A DNA stretch of 64,000 nt, taken from positions 310,001-374,000 of the forward strand of contig NZ_JAMQOQ010000005.1 of the NCBI RefSeq assembly GCF_031624635.1, read 5' to 3'. Of this stretch, positions 22,070-31,624 are shown piece by piece. This DNA comes from Halogeometricum sp. S3BR5-2 (lineage in GTDB: Archaea; Halobacteriota; Halobacteria; Halobacteriales; Haloferacaceae). Positions within the stretch are counted from its first letter, which is position 1. Every line of letters starts with the position of its first letter. The notes below the pieces were generated by a model. It had not been told where the DNA came from, did not search any database, and saw nothing but the letters and a program-made list of their open reading frames with translations. A program made the position numbers and the translations under genes.

Positions 22070-24994
22070 ATGCCCTCAGACGCACCCCTCGCCCTCTACG
22101 TCGACCCCGACCCTGACCGCGCCGACGCGCTTCGTTCGGCCCTCCGGGAGTCGCACCCGGACCTCCGGCTTCGGACCGTCACGACCGTCTCGGCCGCCGA
22201 GACGGCGCTCTCGGAGTCGTCGGTCGACTGCGTGGTCGCCCGCCTGACGCTCTCGGGCGCCGAGTCGTCCGGAGAGGATCCGGCCGGCGACACATCGTCC
22301 GTCGACGCCGCCCCGTCCGCCCCCGACGACGGCGTGGACTACCTCGCGTCCGTCGCCGCGCGGTATCCGTCGGTCACGACGGTCCTGTTCGATACCGAAC
22401 GCTCGCCTGAACTCCTCGGCCGGGTCCGTGAGGCGGGGGTCGACGAGTACGTCCGGGACACCGGCCCCGACGGCGCCGCCGTCCTCGGCGACTACGCCGT
22501 CGCCGCCCGGACGGCGCCGCCCGACCGGACGGACGCGGAGTCCCGGGAGACCCGAGAGACGCTTGAGACGCTCCTCGACGTCTCCTCGGACCTCATCCTC
22601 TCCATCGACGAGGAGAACACCATCCGGTTCGTGAACTCGGCCGTCGAGGACGTCCTCGGCTACGCGCCGGAGGAACTCGTGGGCGAACCGCTCGACGTCA
22701 TCACGCCCGACGAGATGGGGGCGCGCCACAGGCGGGGACTGGCCCGCTATCTGGAGACGGGCGAACGGCGCCTCGACTGGGGGGAGGTCGAACTCCCGGG
22801 CGTTCACCGCGACGGCCACGAGGTACGGCTGAGCCTCGCGTTCAACGAACTCGGCTCGACGGACGGGCGACGCTTCGTCGGCATCGCCCGCGACGTCACC
22901 GAGCGAAAGCGCCGCGAGCGCGATTTAGAGCGGTACGAGGCGATGGTCGAAACCGTCCAGGACGGCGTGTACGTCCTCGACGACCGGAGCCGGTTCGTCG
23001 CGGTCAACCGGGCGTTCACCGAACTCGTCGGGCGATCCGAGGAGGAACTGCTCGGCGAACCGGCGACGACCGTATCCGACGAGGAGACGAACGAGGAGGT
23101 CGAGTCGCTGCTGGCGGAGTTGCTGCGAAACGACGGGAACGCCGTCACGTACGAGACGACGGTGTCGACGCCGCGGGGGGACGTCCCCACGGAGACGCGC
23201 ATCTCGCCGTTCCCCTTGGGCGACGGGACGTACGGCCGCGTCGGCGTCGTCCGCGACGTCACCGAGCGACAGCGTAGGGAGTCGCAACTCGCCTCGCTCA
23301 ACGAGACGGCGCAGGCGCTGACGACCGCCGAGACGGCCGAGGAGGTGTGCGAACTGGCCGTCCGGGCGGCCGCGGAGACGCTGGAACTCCCCCTCTCGGA
23401 CATCAAACTGTACGACGACGGGGGCGAACTCGTCGTCACCGCGCGCACCGACGCCGCCGAGGAGTACGTCGGCGACGGGTCGCTGTTCGGCCCGGACTCC
23501 GACGTGCCGTGGCGGGTGTACGCCAGCAGCACCAGCGCGGTGTACGACGACCTGGCCGCCGAGGAGTCCTCGGAGTCGCCGCTCCGGAGCGCCATCGTCC
23601 TCCCCATCGGCAAGTACGGCGTCTTCGTCAGCGGTCGCACGGAGGCGAGCGCGTTCTCCGAGACGGACGTCGTCCTGGCGAACATCCTCGTCGCCAACGT
23701 GCGCGCCGCCCTCGAACGCACCGACAGAGAGCAGACGCTGCGCGAACAGAAAGCGGAGTTGGAGGCGCGCACGGCGACCTTAGAGCGCGTGAACCGCATC
23801 AACACCGTCATCCGCGACCTGACGCGGGCGCTCACGGAGGCGACCTCCCGCGAGGAGATAGAGCAGGTCGTCTGCACGCAGTTGGCCAACGCCGACCCCT
23901 ACCGGTTCGTCTGGATCGGCGAACAGGAGACCGTAAACGGGGACCTCGTCCCCCGCGCGTCCGCCGGCGTCGGCCGCGGCTACTTAGAGGAGATAACCGT
24001 CACCGTCGACGACAGTCCGACCGGTCGGGGACCGGCCGGTCGGGCGGTCCGAACGCGCGAACCGCAGGTGCAGAACAACCTCCACACCGACCCGCCGTTC
24101 GAACCGTGGCGCGCGAAGGCGCTCCAGCGGGGGTTCCGCGCCTCCATCTCCATCCCGCTCGTGTACAAGGAGACGATGTACGGCGTGTTGAACCTGTACG
24201 CGGGCGAACCCGGCGTCTTCGACGACCTGGAGGTGAACGTGCTGGAGGAACTCGGCAAGACCATCGGCTTCGCCATCAACGCCCTCGAACGGCGCAAGGC
24301 GCTCGTCAGCGACCGGGCGGTGGAACTGGAGTTCCGGATGGACGACGTGGACATCCCGCCCGTCACGCTGCCGCGAGAGACCGAGAGCACGTTCGAACTC
24401 GACGCGCTGGTCGAACGGGGCGACGGCGAGGTTCGCATCTTCTTCGTCGTCGACGGCATCGACCCCGACGAGGCGCTGTCCGTCTCCTCGCAACTGACGA
24501 CCATCGGGAACGCGAGCCTCATCTCCGAACGCGACGACGGCCACCTGTACGAGGCCACGTTGGAGGACGGGAACTTCTTCGGTGCGCTCCTCGACTACGG
24601 CGCGCACCCCACCGGGTTCACGGCGACGCCCGACGGCGCGACGCTCACCGTCGAACTCCCGCGGACCGGCGACATCCGGGCGTTCCTCGACATGCTCCTC
24701 CGGACGTACGACGGGGTCGAACTCGTCGCCCGCCGCGAACTCGAACGGCCCATCCAGACCGAATCGGAGTTCCGCGCGCTCTACCGCAAGCGCCTCACGG
24801 ACCGACAGGAGGAGGTGCTCCGGACGGCGTACTTCGCGGGCTTCTTCGACTGGCCCCGGAAGGCGACCGGAAAACAGGTCGCGGAACTCCTCGACGTCTC
24901 ACAGCCGACGGTGAACCGGCACGTTCGGAAGGGCGAGTACGAACTGTTCTCGCTCGTGTTCGGGGAGCAGCGACCGGACGATGAATCAGTATAG
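22070..24994 (+). CDS. multi-sensor transcription regulator: receiver-like, PAS, PAS, GAF, GAF, Bat, HTH-10
   Basis: A 974-aa cytoplasmic signal regulator. Residues 1-150 resemble a response receiver (LALYVDPDPDRADALRSAL), but the usual phospho-Asp after the DCVV strand is replaced (DCVVARLTLSG). Two PAS domains follow (about 160-285, with DLILSIDEENTIRFVNSAVE, and 286-405), then a GAF (about 410-550), a coiled coil, a second GAF (about 590-745) and the bacterio-opsin-activator domain (about 755-905). HTH-10 ends it (LTDRQEEVLRTAYFAGFFDW, QPTVNRHVRKGEYELF). There is no kinase domain, so it links sensing directly to DNA binding. Signal and targets unknown; HalOD1 lies 74 nt downstream. Confidence 0.92.
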   Translation: MPSDAPLALYVDPDPDRADALRSALRESHPDLRLRTVTTVSAAETALSESSVDCVVARLTLSGAESSGEDPAGDTSSVDAAPSAPDDGVDYLASVAARYPSVTTVLFDTERSPELLGRVREAGVDEYVRDTGPDGAAVLGDYAVAARTAPPDRTDAESRETRETLETLLDVSSDLILSIDEENTIRFVNSAVEDVLGYAPEELVGEPLDVITPDEMGARHRRGLARYLETGERRLDWGEVELPGVHRDGHEVRLSLAFNELGSTDGRRFVGIARDVTERKRRERDLERYEAMVETVQDGVYVLDDRSRFVAVNRAFTELVGRSEEELLGEPATTVSDEETNEEVESLLAELLRNDGNAVTYETTVSTPRGDVPTETRISPFPLGDGTYGRVGVVRDVTERQRRESQLASLNETAQALTTAETAEEVCELAVRAAAETLELPLSDIKLYDDGGELVVTARTDAAEEYVGDGSLFGPDSDVPWRVYASSTSAVYDDLAAEESSESPLRSAIVLPIGKYGVFVSGRTEASAFSETDVVLANILVANVRAALERTDREQTLREQKAELEARTATLERVNRINTVIRDLTRALTEATSREEIEQVVCTQLANADPYRFVWIGEQETVNGDLVPRASAGVGRGYLEEITVTVDDSPTGRGPAGRAVRTREPQVQNNLHTDPPFEPWRAKALQRGFRASISIPLVYKETMYGVLNLYAGEPGVFDDLEVNVLEELGKTIGFAINALERRKALVSDRAVELEFRMDDVDIPPVTLPRETESTFELDALVERGDGEVRIFFVVDGIDPDEALSVSSQLTTIGNASLISERDDGHLYEATLEDGNFFGALLDYGAHPTGFTATPDGATLTVELPRTGDIRAFLDMLLRTYDGVELVARRELERPIQTESEFRALYRKRLTDRQEEVLRTAYFAGFFDWPRKATGKQVAELLDVSQPTVNRHVRKGEYELFSLVFGEQRPDDESV

Positions 24995-25068
24995 CGCCCC
25001 GACCGCCCGGGGGGATATCCAGATACGCCATAGGAACATGGGGCCGGACGCGATAGTATGAGCTGTCA

Positions 25069-25422
25069 ATGAGTGAGTGTCAAACCGTCTGCGTCAGTTC
25101 TGAGGGAGACGTCTGTTTCGCCGTAATCGATGCCGTGTCGGAACTCACGGCCACCGACCCGCTCGAACTCGAACCGCTGGGGGCCGTCGTCGACACCGAC
25201 GCCGTCGAGACGCTGTTCGACTCCGCGCCGTCCGGGACCGTCCGACACGACGCCAGCCTGTCGTTCCGATACGAGAACTGCGACGTGACCGTCGGGAGCG
25301 ACGGAACCGTCTCCGCGACCCGCGCGGCGACGACGGCGACGTTCGAGTCCGAGTACCCCGCCGCTTCCGCCGTCGACGTGGGGTCGGCGGCGGGCGGCCG
25401 AGGCGATGCCGACGTCCGGTAA
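25069..25422 (+). CDS. HalOD1 output-domain protein, 117 aa
   Basis: Matches the HalOD1 haloarchaeal output domain: a start with VCFAVIDAVSELTATDPLEL, then LEPLGAVVDTDAVETLFDS and the strand pair LSFRYENCDVTVGSDGTVS. These small domains occur alone or fused to receivers and are thought to act in signal output. It follows the large Bat regulator and overlaps the next gene by 17 nt, suggesting one transcript. The extra C-terminal ~25 residues look disordered. Confidence 0.85.
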   Translation: MSECQTVCVSSEGDVCFAVIDAVSELTATDPLELEPLGAVVDTDAVETLFDSAPSGTVRHDASLSFRYENCDVTVGSDGTVSATRAATTATFESEYPAASAVDVGSAAGGRGDADVR

Positions 25423-25753
25423 CTCGACGGACCGTCCCGACGGAGGGTCCGAGTCGACCGAGTTCCGCGTCGGACGCGTCACCGTCGGCAGGTGGACGCT
25501 GATGCGGTATCCGGACGACGAAGCCGCCGAGGAGGGACGCCGCCGGGACGACGAAGTCGCCGAGGAGTGTCGCCGCTCGGACGCCGACGCGGACGGGAAA
25601 CTGTGCGCCGCCTGCGGGGAGGCGGTCGACCCGACGCGCCGGCATCCGGCCGCCATCGCTCCGGACGACTCCTCGACCGTCTACCTGTTCTGCGGCGACG
25701 CCTGCAGGACGGCGTGGATGGACGACGGCGAGAACGGTCGGCGCGACGGCTGA
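25406..25753 (+). CDS. small zinc-binding protein (DUF7576-like), 115 aa
   Basis: The N-terminal half is charged and probably disordered (RRRDDEVAEECRRSDADADG). The C-terminal half carries a treble-clef-like pair LCAACGEAVDPTRRH and YLFCGDACRTAWM, four Cys placed to bind one zinc. This is the haloarchaeal DUF7576 pattern. It overlaps the HalOD1 gene by 17 nt. Function unknown; possibly a nucleic-acid or protein adaptor. Confidence 0.75.
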   Translation: MPTSGNSTDRPDGGSESTEFRVGRVTVGRWTLMRYPDDEAAEEGRRRDDEVAEECRRSDADADGKLCAACGEAVDPTRRHPAAIAPDDSSTVYLFCGDACRTAWMDDGENGRRDG

Positions 25754-25806
25754 AGGGGAACAGCGCATCCGACCACGAACGCGAACGCATACGCACACGC
25801 AACCAG

Positions 25807-25959
25807 ATGCCCACGAACACCGACACGGAACCCGGACGCACCGACCGCTACAGATACATCCAGTACAACGACGACGGCGGCACCGTCACCGTCATCCAGG
25901 ACACCGAGAACCACCACGCGTGGATTCAGTCGACGCTGCACGTCGCCGTCGAGCAGTGA
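25807..25959 (+). CDS. DUF7331-like small protein, 50 aa
   Basis: A 50-codon ORF whose product reads RYRYIQYNDDGGTVTVIQDT followed by ENHHAWIQSTLHVAVEQ. It is the compact beta-hairpin plus helix form seen in haloarchaeal DUF7331 proteins. The open frame extends upstream without natural sequence, and the ATG at 25807 is the fitting start. Role unknown. It ends the run of small signalling-associated proteins. Confidence 0.75.
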   Translation: MPTNTDTEPGRTDRYRYIQYNDDGGTVTVIQDTENHHAWIQSTLHVAVEQ

Positions 25960-26131
25960 CGGCGACGACGTAACGCCGCGCTCCTACGCGGACGCCGAAC
26001 CGTCGACCCCGTCGACGGACCCGTGCGACACTCACTCTCCGAACGCCACGCCCGGAGGCGCACCTCCGCCTCGCGGTGCCGGCGTCTCAACATTCCAAAA
26101 CGCTAACTCCCCCCGGACTCGTTCGACCTGT

Positions 26132-27091
26132 ATGTTCGCCTCCGTACCGGACCTCCTCCGTCTCGTCGTTCTGCCCCTCCTCGGGTGGGCGGCGTGGCGG
26201 GACATCGAGACGCGGCGGGTGCCCTCCGTCGTCTGGTATCCGCTCGTCGCCCTCGGCGCGGTGCTCCTCGCGTGGGACTCGCTCGGGCATCTCGCCTTCA
26301 GGCCCGTCGACCAGTTGTACTTCCTCCGCGTCGGAATCAGCCTCCTCTTCGTCGCGCCCCTCTCGTACGTGTTCTGGCGACTCGGCGGGTTCGGCGGCGC
26401 CGACGCGAAGGCGCTCATCGCCATTTCGATACTGCTGCCGACGTTCCCGCGGTACCTCCTGCCGGGGTTCGGACTCCCGGTCGTCAGAACGACGCTCGGC
26501 GTGTTCTCGATGACCGTCCTGACGAACACCGTCGTGCTCGCGGCGGGATATCCGCTCGCCCTCGGCGTCCGGAACCTCCTCGACGGGAGCGTCGAACTCC
26601 CCCTCATGTTCCTCGGCCGCCGCGTGTCGGTCCCCTCGCTGTCGACGGCGCACGGCCGCCTGTTCGAGACGACCACGGGCTACACGAGGAACGGCCTCGA
26701 CATCGACGCCCTGCGGATGTACCTCCGCTGGCGCGGCCTCACGCTGACGGAACTCCGCGAAGGCCCCGACAGACTCCGCGACCCGGACAGCATCACCGAG
26801 ACGCACGACCCGACGGACGGCGCCGTCGGCGACGGGATGGCCGTCGACGGCGGGACCGTCGAGGCGGAGGACCCGTGGGGCGCCGAGGCGTTCCTCGAAG
26901 ACATCGACTCGACGGCGTACGGGACGACGCCGGAGAAACTCCGCGACGGTCTGCAGGTGGTCTCCTCCCGCGAGGAGGTGTGGATTTCGCCCGGCATCCC
27001 GTTCCTCGTCCCCATGTTCTTCGGCACCGTCGTCGCGTTCACCTACGGCGACATCGTCTTCGGCGTCGTCGGAGCGCTCGGTCTGGTCTGA
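26132..27091 (+). CDS. archaeal prepilin peptidase (A24 family)
   Basis: Aspartic membrane protease of 319 aa that removes class III signal peptides from pilins and archaellins. The first catalytic Asp is in WAAWRDIETRRVPSVVWYPL and the second in the GGFGGADAKALIAIS motif (GxGD variant). About six membrane helices are visible, with a soluble insert rich in acidic residues (about 215-290) before the last two. This resembles haloarchaeal PibD. TATA-like gctaact is 27 nt before the start. No pilin genes are adjacent. Confidence 0.93.
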   Translation: MFASVPDLLRLVVLPLLGWAAWRDIETRRVPSVVWYPLVALGAVLLAWDSLGHLAFRPVDQLYFLRVGISLLFVAPLSYVFWRLGGFGGADAKALIAISILLPTFPRYLLPGFGLPVVRTTLGVFSMTVLTNTVVLAAGYPLALGVRNLLDGSVELPLMFLGRRVSVPSLSTAHGRLFETTTGYTRNGLDIDALRMYLRWRGLTLTELREGPDRLRDPDSITETHDPTDGAVGDGMAVDGGTVEAEDPWGAEAFLEDIDSTAYGTTPEKLRDGLQVVSSREEVWISPGIPFLVPMFFGTVVAFTYGDIVFGVVGALGLV

Positions 27092-27133
27092 GCACACCTC
27101 GCAAACGCGGCCCTCACGTTTCGCCGACGCGAC

Positions 27134-27140
27134 ACTTTTC
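27134..27140 (+). promoter_or_regulatory. TATA-like box of the small membrane protein gene
   Basis: acttttc is centred 28 nt before the GTG at 27165, which supports this non-ATG start. Confidence 0.5.
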
Positions 27141-27164
27141 TCCCGCGCGCCCCAACGGTCGGAC

Positions 27165-27563
27165 GTGTCCCGCACCACTCGCGCCGTCGCACTCGTCGGC
27201 GGTCTGTTCGGCGGCGTCGTCTCGTACGTCCTGTACCCGGACCCGTTGCTCGCGGCGACGGCGGCGTTCGTCTGGGGCGTCGCGGGGGCGCTCACGTATC
27301 GGGAGCGGGAGACGTGGACGCGGGGGTCCGAGGGCGTCTCGCTGGCGAACGCCGTTCCGGCCGTCCTCCTCTCCGTCGTCGGGACGATGGGCGTCCACGC
27401 CGGCCTCCCCCTCCCCGACTCGCTCCGGTGGGCGCTGGTCGCCCTCGTCTTCGGGGCGGTACTCGCCGCCGTCGGCGCCGGCATCGCCCTCGGACGCCGA
27501 GGCACCGCCGCCTCCGGTTCGACGGCGGAGTCCACCGGTGCGGCGAGCGACGGAGCGGACTGA
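27165..27563 (+). CDS. small membrane protein, 132 aa
   Basis: Begins at a GTG. Three or four hydrophobic stretches (ALVGGLFGGVVSYVLYPDPL; FVWGVAGALTYRE; LRWALVALVFGAVLAAVGAG) and a Ser/Ala/Thr-rich acidic tail. No family recognised. It lies between the prepilin peptidase and hisI with its own promoter. Function unknown. Confidence 0.7.
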   Translation: MSRTTRAVALVGGLFGGVVSYVLYPDPLLAATAAFVWGVAGALTYRERETWTRGSEGVSLANAVPAVLLSVVGTMGVHAGLPLPDSLRWALVALVFGAVLAAVGAGIALGRRGTAASGSTAESTGAASDGAD

Positions 27564-27638
27564 CGGTCGATAGTCCGCGATTCGAGGGCTGCCACCGGTA
27601 CACAAGACATATCGGCCGGAATCACGTGTCCACAGTCG

Positions 27639-28004
27639 ATGACAGACGACGTCGAGGTCGATTTCGGGGCGGACGGTCTCGTCCCCGCGGTCGCGCAGGA
27701 CGCAGACTCCGGCGAAGTGCTGATGCTCGCGTACGTCTCGCCCGAAGCCCTCGAACGCACCCGCGAGACGGGCCGCGCGCACTACTACTCCCGCAGTCGG
27801 GACGAACTCTGGGAGAAGGGGGCGACCAGCGGGCACACCCAGTCGGTCGAGGAGGTCCGCGTCGACTGCGACGCCGACACCCTCCTCTACCTCGTCGACC
27901 AGACCGGCGGCGCCTGCCACACGGGCCACCGCTCCTGTTTCTACCGCACCGTCGACGGCGAACACGTCGGCGAGAAGGTGTACGACCCCGACGACGTCTA
28001 CTGA
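27639..28004 (+). CDS. hisI: phosphoribosyl-AMP cyclohydrolase
   Basis: Third step of histidine synthesis, opening the adenine ring of phosphoribosyl-AMP. 121 aa, the usual length for the stand-alone enzyme. Metal ligands are visible in [18 protein letters not shown] (Asp/Cys cluster) and [14 protein letters not shown] (Cys ligands). No HisE fusion is present. TATA-like acatatc (27607-27613) is 29 nt upstream. The next gene starts 6 nt after its stop, so they are probably cotranscribed. Confidence 0.95.
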   Translation: MTDDVEVDFGADGLVPAVAQDADSGEVLMLAYVSPEALERTRETGRAHYYSRSRDELWEKGATSGHTQSVEEVRVDCDADTLLYLVDQTGGACHTGHRSCFYRTVDGEHVGEKVYDPDDVY

Positions 28005-28010
28005 TTCGAG

Positions 28011-29150
28011 ATGACCGACGAACATTCGACTCCCACCGCGGCCGAGGCCGAGGACCTGCGCGAACGACTCGCGGCGGCGCGCGAGGCCCGCGACGACGCG
28101 GAGGAGTCGGTCGCGGAGACGGGCGAGGAGTCCGTCGTCGCCGCCGCCGACGCCTACCGGAAGGCGACGCGCCTCCTCGACCGCTACGAGGACTCCGCCG
28201 TGGGGTCCGGCGACTTCCAGGCGTACGTCGAGTTCCAGGACAAGTTCCTCGGACTCGTCGAGGACCTCCCGGAGGACCTGCCGTACCGCGACGCGTTCGA
28301 GGCCGCGGCCGACCGACTGGACCGCCGCCGCCTCCGCGAACGCGACTTCGAGGGCGCGCGCGAGGACCTCGAACCCGCCGCTTCCGCCGTCGACAGCCTC
28401 GACCGCAGGCGCGAGGCGCGCGAGGAACTGTCGTCGGCCCAACGCGACGCGAAACTCCGTCGGAAGGACATCGACGCCCGCCTCGAGGAACTGGAGCGAC
28501 TGCTCGAACTCGGCGAGGCGGACGTCGAGGCGCCCGTCGAACGCCTCCGCGACCCCGTCGAGGCGTACAACGACGCCGTGACCGAGGAGTTCCGGACGTA
28601 CAAGCGCGAGGAGTCGGCGTACGAGGTTGTCACGACTATCGAGGCGACCGAGTGGTACTCGCTCGTCGACTACCGGACGCCGCCGCGGGACCTCCGGGAG
28701 TTCGTCCGCGAGAGCCCCGACGCCGACGAACCGATTCCGCAACTGCTGGAGTTCGCCGACTACACGGGGTCGAAACTCGACCACTACGCCGAGGACCCGG
28801 CGGCCCTCCAGACGGCCGTCGCCGTCCACCGGACGTACCTCGAACGCCTCGACGCCGACCCCCTGCGCGTGTCGTTCCCGCCGCCGCCGGCCGAGACGCT
28901 CCGTCGCCGCGCGGACGAACTCATCTCGGTCTTGAACCGTTTCGCGGACGAGGAGACGATAGCCCGTCTGCGCGAGGTTCGGAAACTGACTCAGTTGGAG
29001 GAGTACGACCGCCTCCGGACGGCGGCGCGCGCCCGCACGGAACTGACGGACGACCAACTCGACCGACTGCGCTCGGGCGCCGTCGAGACGGACCTGCGCG
29101 AACTCCGCGAGGCGCGCGAGAACCTGACCGCCGAACTCGACGAGGACTGA
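28011..29150 (+). CDS. haloarchaeal coiled-coil protein (DUF7118-like), 379 aa
   Basis: A soluble, charged, mainly helical protein. The first ~200 residues are Glu/Arg/Asp-rich with long heptad-like helices (DARLEELERLLELGEADVEA). The centre has a more ordered part (WYSLVDYRTPPRDLREFV), and another long helix region ends the chain. It matches a family restricted to haloarchaea (DUF7118 type) lying next to hisI. Role unknown; a structural or chromosome-associated function would be speculation. Confidence 0.75.
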   Translation: MTDEHSTPTAAEAEDLRERLAAAREARDDAEESVAETGEESVVAAADAYRKATRLLDRYEDSAVGSGDFQAYVEFQDKFLGLVEDLPEDLPYRDAFEAAADRLDRRRLRERDFEGAREDLEPAASAVDSLDRRREAREELSSAQRDAKLRRKDIDARLEELERLLELGEADVEAPVERLRDPVEAYNDAVTEEFRTYKREESAYEVVTTIEATEWYSLVDYRTPPRDLREFVRESPDADEPIPQLLEFADYTGSKLDHYAEDPAALQTAVAVHRTYLERLDADPLRVSFPPPPAETLRRRADELISVLNRFADEETIARLREVRKLTQLEEYDRLRTAARARTELTDDQLDRLRSGAVETDLRELREARENLTAELDED

Positions 29151-29223
29151 ACGGTCTCGGCCGTCGGCGCGTCCGCGGTGCCGGCCCCATCGACGCGCTG
29201 CTTCTTCCGACCGCGTGACGGAA

Positions 29224-30588
29224 TCAGACCCGGTCGAGCGCGTCTTTCAGCGCCTCTTCGGCGCCCGACGCGAGTTCGGTGGCGCGCTCTTCGTTCCGCG
29301 CCTCGGCGTAGACGCGCACCTTCGGTTCGGTGCCGGAGGGGCGCACGAGCACCCACGCGTCGCCGTAGTCGAGGCGGTAGCCGTCCGTCGTGTTCGGCGT
29401 CGCCTCGGACGCTTCGGCGTACTCGTGGGCGGCGTCGAGCATCGCTTCGAGTTCCGCGTCGCTCTCGTAGGGGAGGTTGACGCGGACGTTCACGTAGTCG
29501 GAGTACGGGGCGACCACCTCGCTCGTCGGCCGTTCGGCGACGAGTTCGAGGAACTTCGCGGCGGTGTAGGCGCCGTCGCGGACGAGGCGGTAGTCCGGGA
29601 AGAAGACCCCGCCGTTGCCCTCGCCGGCGACGGGGACGGTTTCGCCCCGCGCCCAGAGGTCCCGGATTCGAGTGATGATGTTCGTCGCGCCGATGGGCGT
29701 CAGTTCGAGGTCCGCGCCCGTCTCCTCGCAGACGTCGACGAGTCGCTGGGAGACGTTGACCGCGGCGACGGTGGTGTCGTTCGGCCCGAGGTGGGCCGCG
29801 GCGAGGGCGGCCAGCGACGCCTCGCCGGCGACGAACTCGCCGTGCTCGTCGACGAAGACGGCCCGGTCGGCGTCCCCGTCGTGGGCGACGCCGACGTCGG
29901 CGTCGCTGGCCTTCACGAGGCGGCAGAGGTCGCCGAGTTTGCTGCCGACCGGTTCGGACTCGCGACCGGGGAAGCGGCCGTCGGCGTTGGCGTTGACGGT
30001 CACCACCTCGCAGCCGAGTTCGCGGAAGAACTCGGGGCTGGTGAGACACCCGGCGCCGTGGCCGGGGTCGAGGGCGACGGTCAGGCCGGCGTCGGCGATG
30101 GCCTCGCGGTCGGCCGCGGCGAGGAGGTCCTCGACGTACTCGCGGTTCGCGGAGTCGACCTCGCGTATCTCGCCCACCTCGTCCCACGCCGCGGTGGCGA
30201 AGTCCTCCGCGAGGATGTGCTCTTCGATGCGCTCTAAGTCGGACACGGAGAGTTCGACGCCGTCGTCGCCGACGAGTTTGATGCCGTTGTACTCCGGCGG
30301 GTTGTGCGAGGCGGTGACGACGACGGCCGGAACCTCCTCCACCTCGCAGTAGCGGACGACGCCCGGCGTCGGGACGGGTCCGAGCACGTCCACGTCGACG
30401 CCGACGCTGGCGAGGCCGCTCGTCGCCGCGTCGGAGAACATCTCGCCCGTCGTTCGGGTGTCCCGCGCGACCACCGCACGGTCCGACGCCCAGACTGTTC
30501 CGGCCGCCTTCGCGACTCGCAGGACGAACTCGGGCGTGAGACCGTCACCCACCACGCCCCGGGTCCCGCTCGAGCCGAACAGCTTCAT
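29224..30588 (-). CDS. glmM: phosphoglucosamine mutase
   Basis: Phosphohexomutase of 454 aa. The catalytic phosphoserine is in VVTASHNPPEYNGIKLVG, the metal-binding loop is DGDADRAVFVDEHGE, the sugar-binding loop is GEGNGGVFFPD (GEMSGH-type position, with Gly-Asn-Gly) and the phosphate-binding loop RPSGTEPKVRVYAEA. The glucosamine loop form EGNGG is typical of archaeal GlmM that make UDP-GlcNAc precursors for glycosylation; phosphoglucomutase or phosphomannomutase activity is possible. Transcribed alone, divergent from hisA. Confidence 0.92.
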   Translation of the reverse strand: MKLFGSSGTRGVVGDGLTPEFVLRVAKAAGTVWASDRAVVARDTRTTGEMFSDAATSGLASVGVDVDVLGPVPTPGVVRYCEVEEVPAVVVTASHNPPEYNGIKLVGDDGVELSVSDLERIEEHILAEDFATAAWDEVGEIREVDSANREYVEDLLAAADREAIADAGLTVALDPGHGAGCLTSPEFFRELGCEVVTVNANADGRFPGRESEPVGSKLGDLCRLVKASDADVGVAHDGDADRAVFVDEHGEFVAGEASLAALAAAHLGPNDTTVAAVNVSQRLVDVCEETGADLELTPIGATNIITRIRDLWARGETVPVAGEGNGGVFFPDYRLVRDGAYTAAKFLELVAERPTSEVVAPYSDYVNVRVNLPYESDAELEAMLDAAHEYAEASEATPNTTDGYRLDYGDAWVLVRPSGTEPKVRVYAEARNEERATELASGAEEALKDALDRV

Positions 30589-30773
30589 TACCTCCTTTTG
30601 ATTCGTCCGGCGTCAAAGCGGTTGCGAATCGATTCCTTCGAATCGCTCGCGTCTCTCCCGAACGATGTCCACGTTTTCGCCCCTCGCGGCTGACGTTCCG
30701 GGGCCGGTCCGCTCCCCGGCGGCCGCGTCGACCCGGCCCCGACCCGCGCCCGCACGTCAGCCGTCTCCGGTGA

Positions 30774-30779
30774 CTTTAC
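30774..30779 (+). promoter_or_regulatory. TATA-like box of hisA
   Basis: ctttac is centred 28 nt before the ATG at 30805, the leaderless spacing. Confidence 0.55.
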
Positions 30780-30804
30780 GCGCGCCGGGCGTTCACGCTC
30801 CGGT

Positions 30805-31539
30805 ATGACGGAGGCGTTTCCGACGTTCGAGGTGGTCCCCGCGGTGGACATGCAGGACGGCGAAGTCGTCCAGTTGGTGCAGGGCGAACGCGGCACCGAG
30901 ACGCGCTACGGCGACCCGGTCGAGGCCGCGGAGCGCTGGGTCGACGAGGGGGCGCGCACGCTCCACCTCGTCGACCTCGACGGCGCGTTCGAGGGCGAGC
31001 GAAAGAACGCCGACGCGGTGGAGGCGGTGGTCGAGGCCGTCGACGTGCCCGTCCAGTTGGGCGGCGGCATCCGGTCGGCCGACGACGCGGTCGAACTGCT
31101 CGAACTCGGCGTCGAACGCGTCATCCTCGGCACCGCGGCCGTCGAGACGCCGGAGATAGTGGGCGAGATAAGCGAGTCGCACCCCGACTCGGTGATGGTG
31201 AGCCTCGACGCCAAGGACGGAGAGGTCGTCGTCTCGGGGTGGACCGAGGGAACGGGGCTGGACCCCGCCGAGGCCGCCGCGCGCTACGAGGACCTCGGCG
31301 CGGGCGCGATACTGTTCACCGACGTGGACGTCGAGGGGCGGTTAGAAGGGGTTCAGACCGACGTGACGAGTCGGGTCGTCGACGCCGTCGACATCCCGGT
31401 CGTCGCCTCCGGCGGCGTCGCGTCGCTCTCCGACGTTCGAGCACTGAAAGAGGCGGGCGCGGCGGCCGTCGTCGTCGGGACGGCCCTCTACGAGGGGACG
31501 TTCACGCTCGGAGAAGCGCAGGCGGCGGGCCGCGAGTAA
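30805..31539 (+). CDS. hisA: ProFAR isomerase (HisA)
   Basis: Fourth-step enzyme of histidine synthesis, a beta/alpha barrel of 244 aa. Hallmarks are VVPAVDMQDGEVVQLVQGE at the N-terminus with the catalytic Asp, LHLVDLDGAFEG, VPVQLGGGIRS, the second catalytic Asp region ILFTDVDVEGRLEGV and the C-terminal phosphate loops VVASGGVASLSDV and VVVGTALYEG. It is complete, with its own promoter. hisI and hisB lie 3-4 kb to either side, not in one operon. Confidence 0.96.
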   Translation: MTEAFPTFEVVPAVDMQDGEVVQLVQGERGTETRYGDPVEAAERWVDEGARTLHLVDLDGAFEGERKNADAVEAVVEAVDVPVQLGGGIRSADDAVELLELGVERVILGTAAVETPEIVGEISESHPDSVMVSLDAKDGEVVVSGWTEGTGLDPAEAAARYEDLGAGAILFTDVDVEGRLEGVQTDVTSRVVDAVDIPVVASGGVASLSDVRALKEAGAAAVVVGTALYEGTFTLGEAQAAGRE

Positions 31540-31624
31540 CGGGAGTCCTCGCCGCTCGTCGCGCGTTCGGGGCCGAGTCGCGCGCTCGCGGCCGCGCGCT
31601 GTTCTCGCCGCATCGCCGGTCCGG

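Noticed and set aside
30630-30645. Small hairpin cgattc-cttc-gaatcg between glmM and hisA
   Set aside because: Six-base arms are common by chance in sequence of this composition; position relative to either promoter is not informative.
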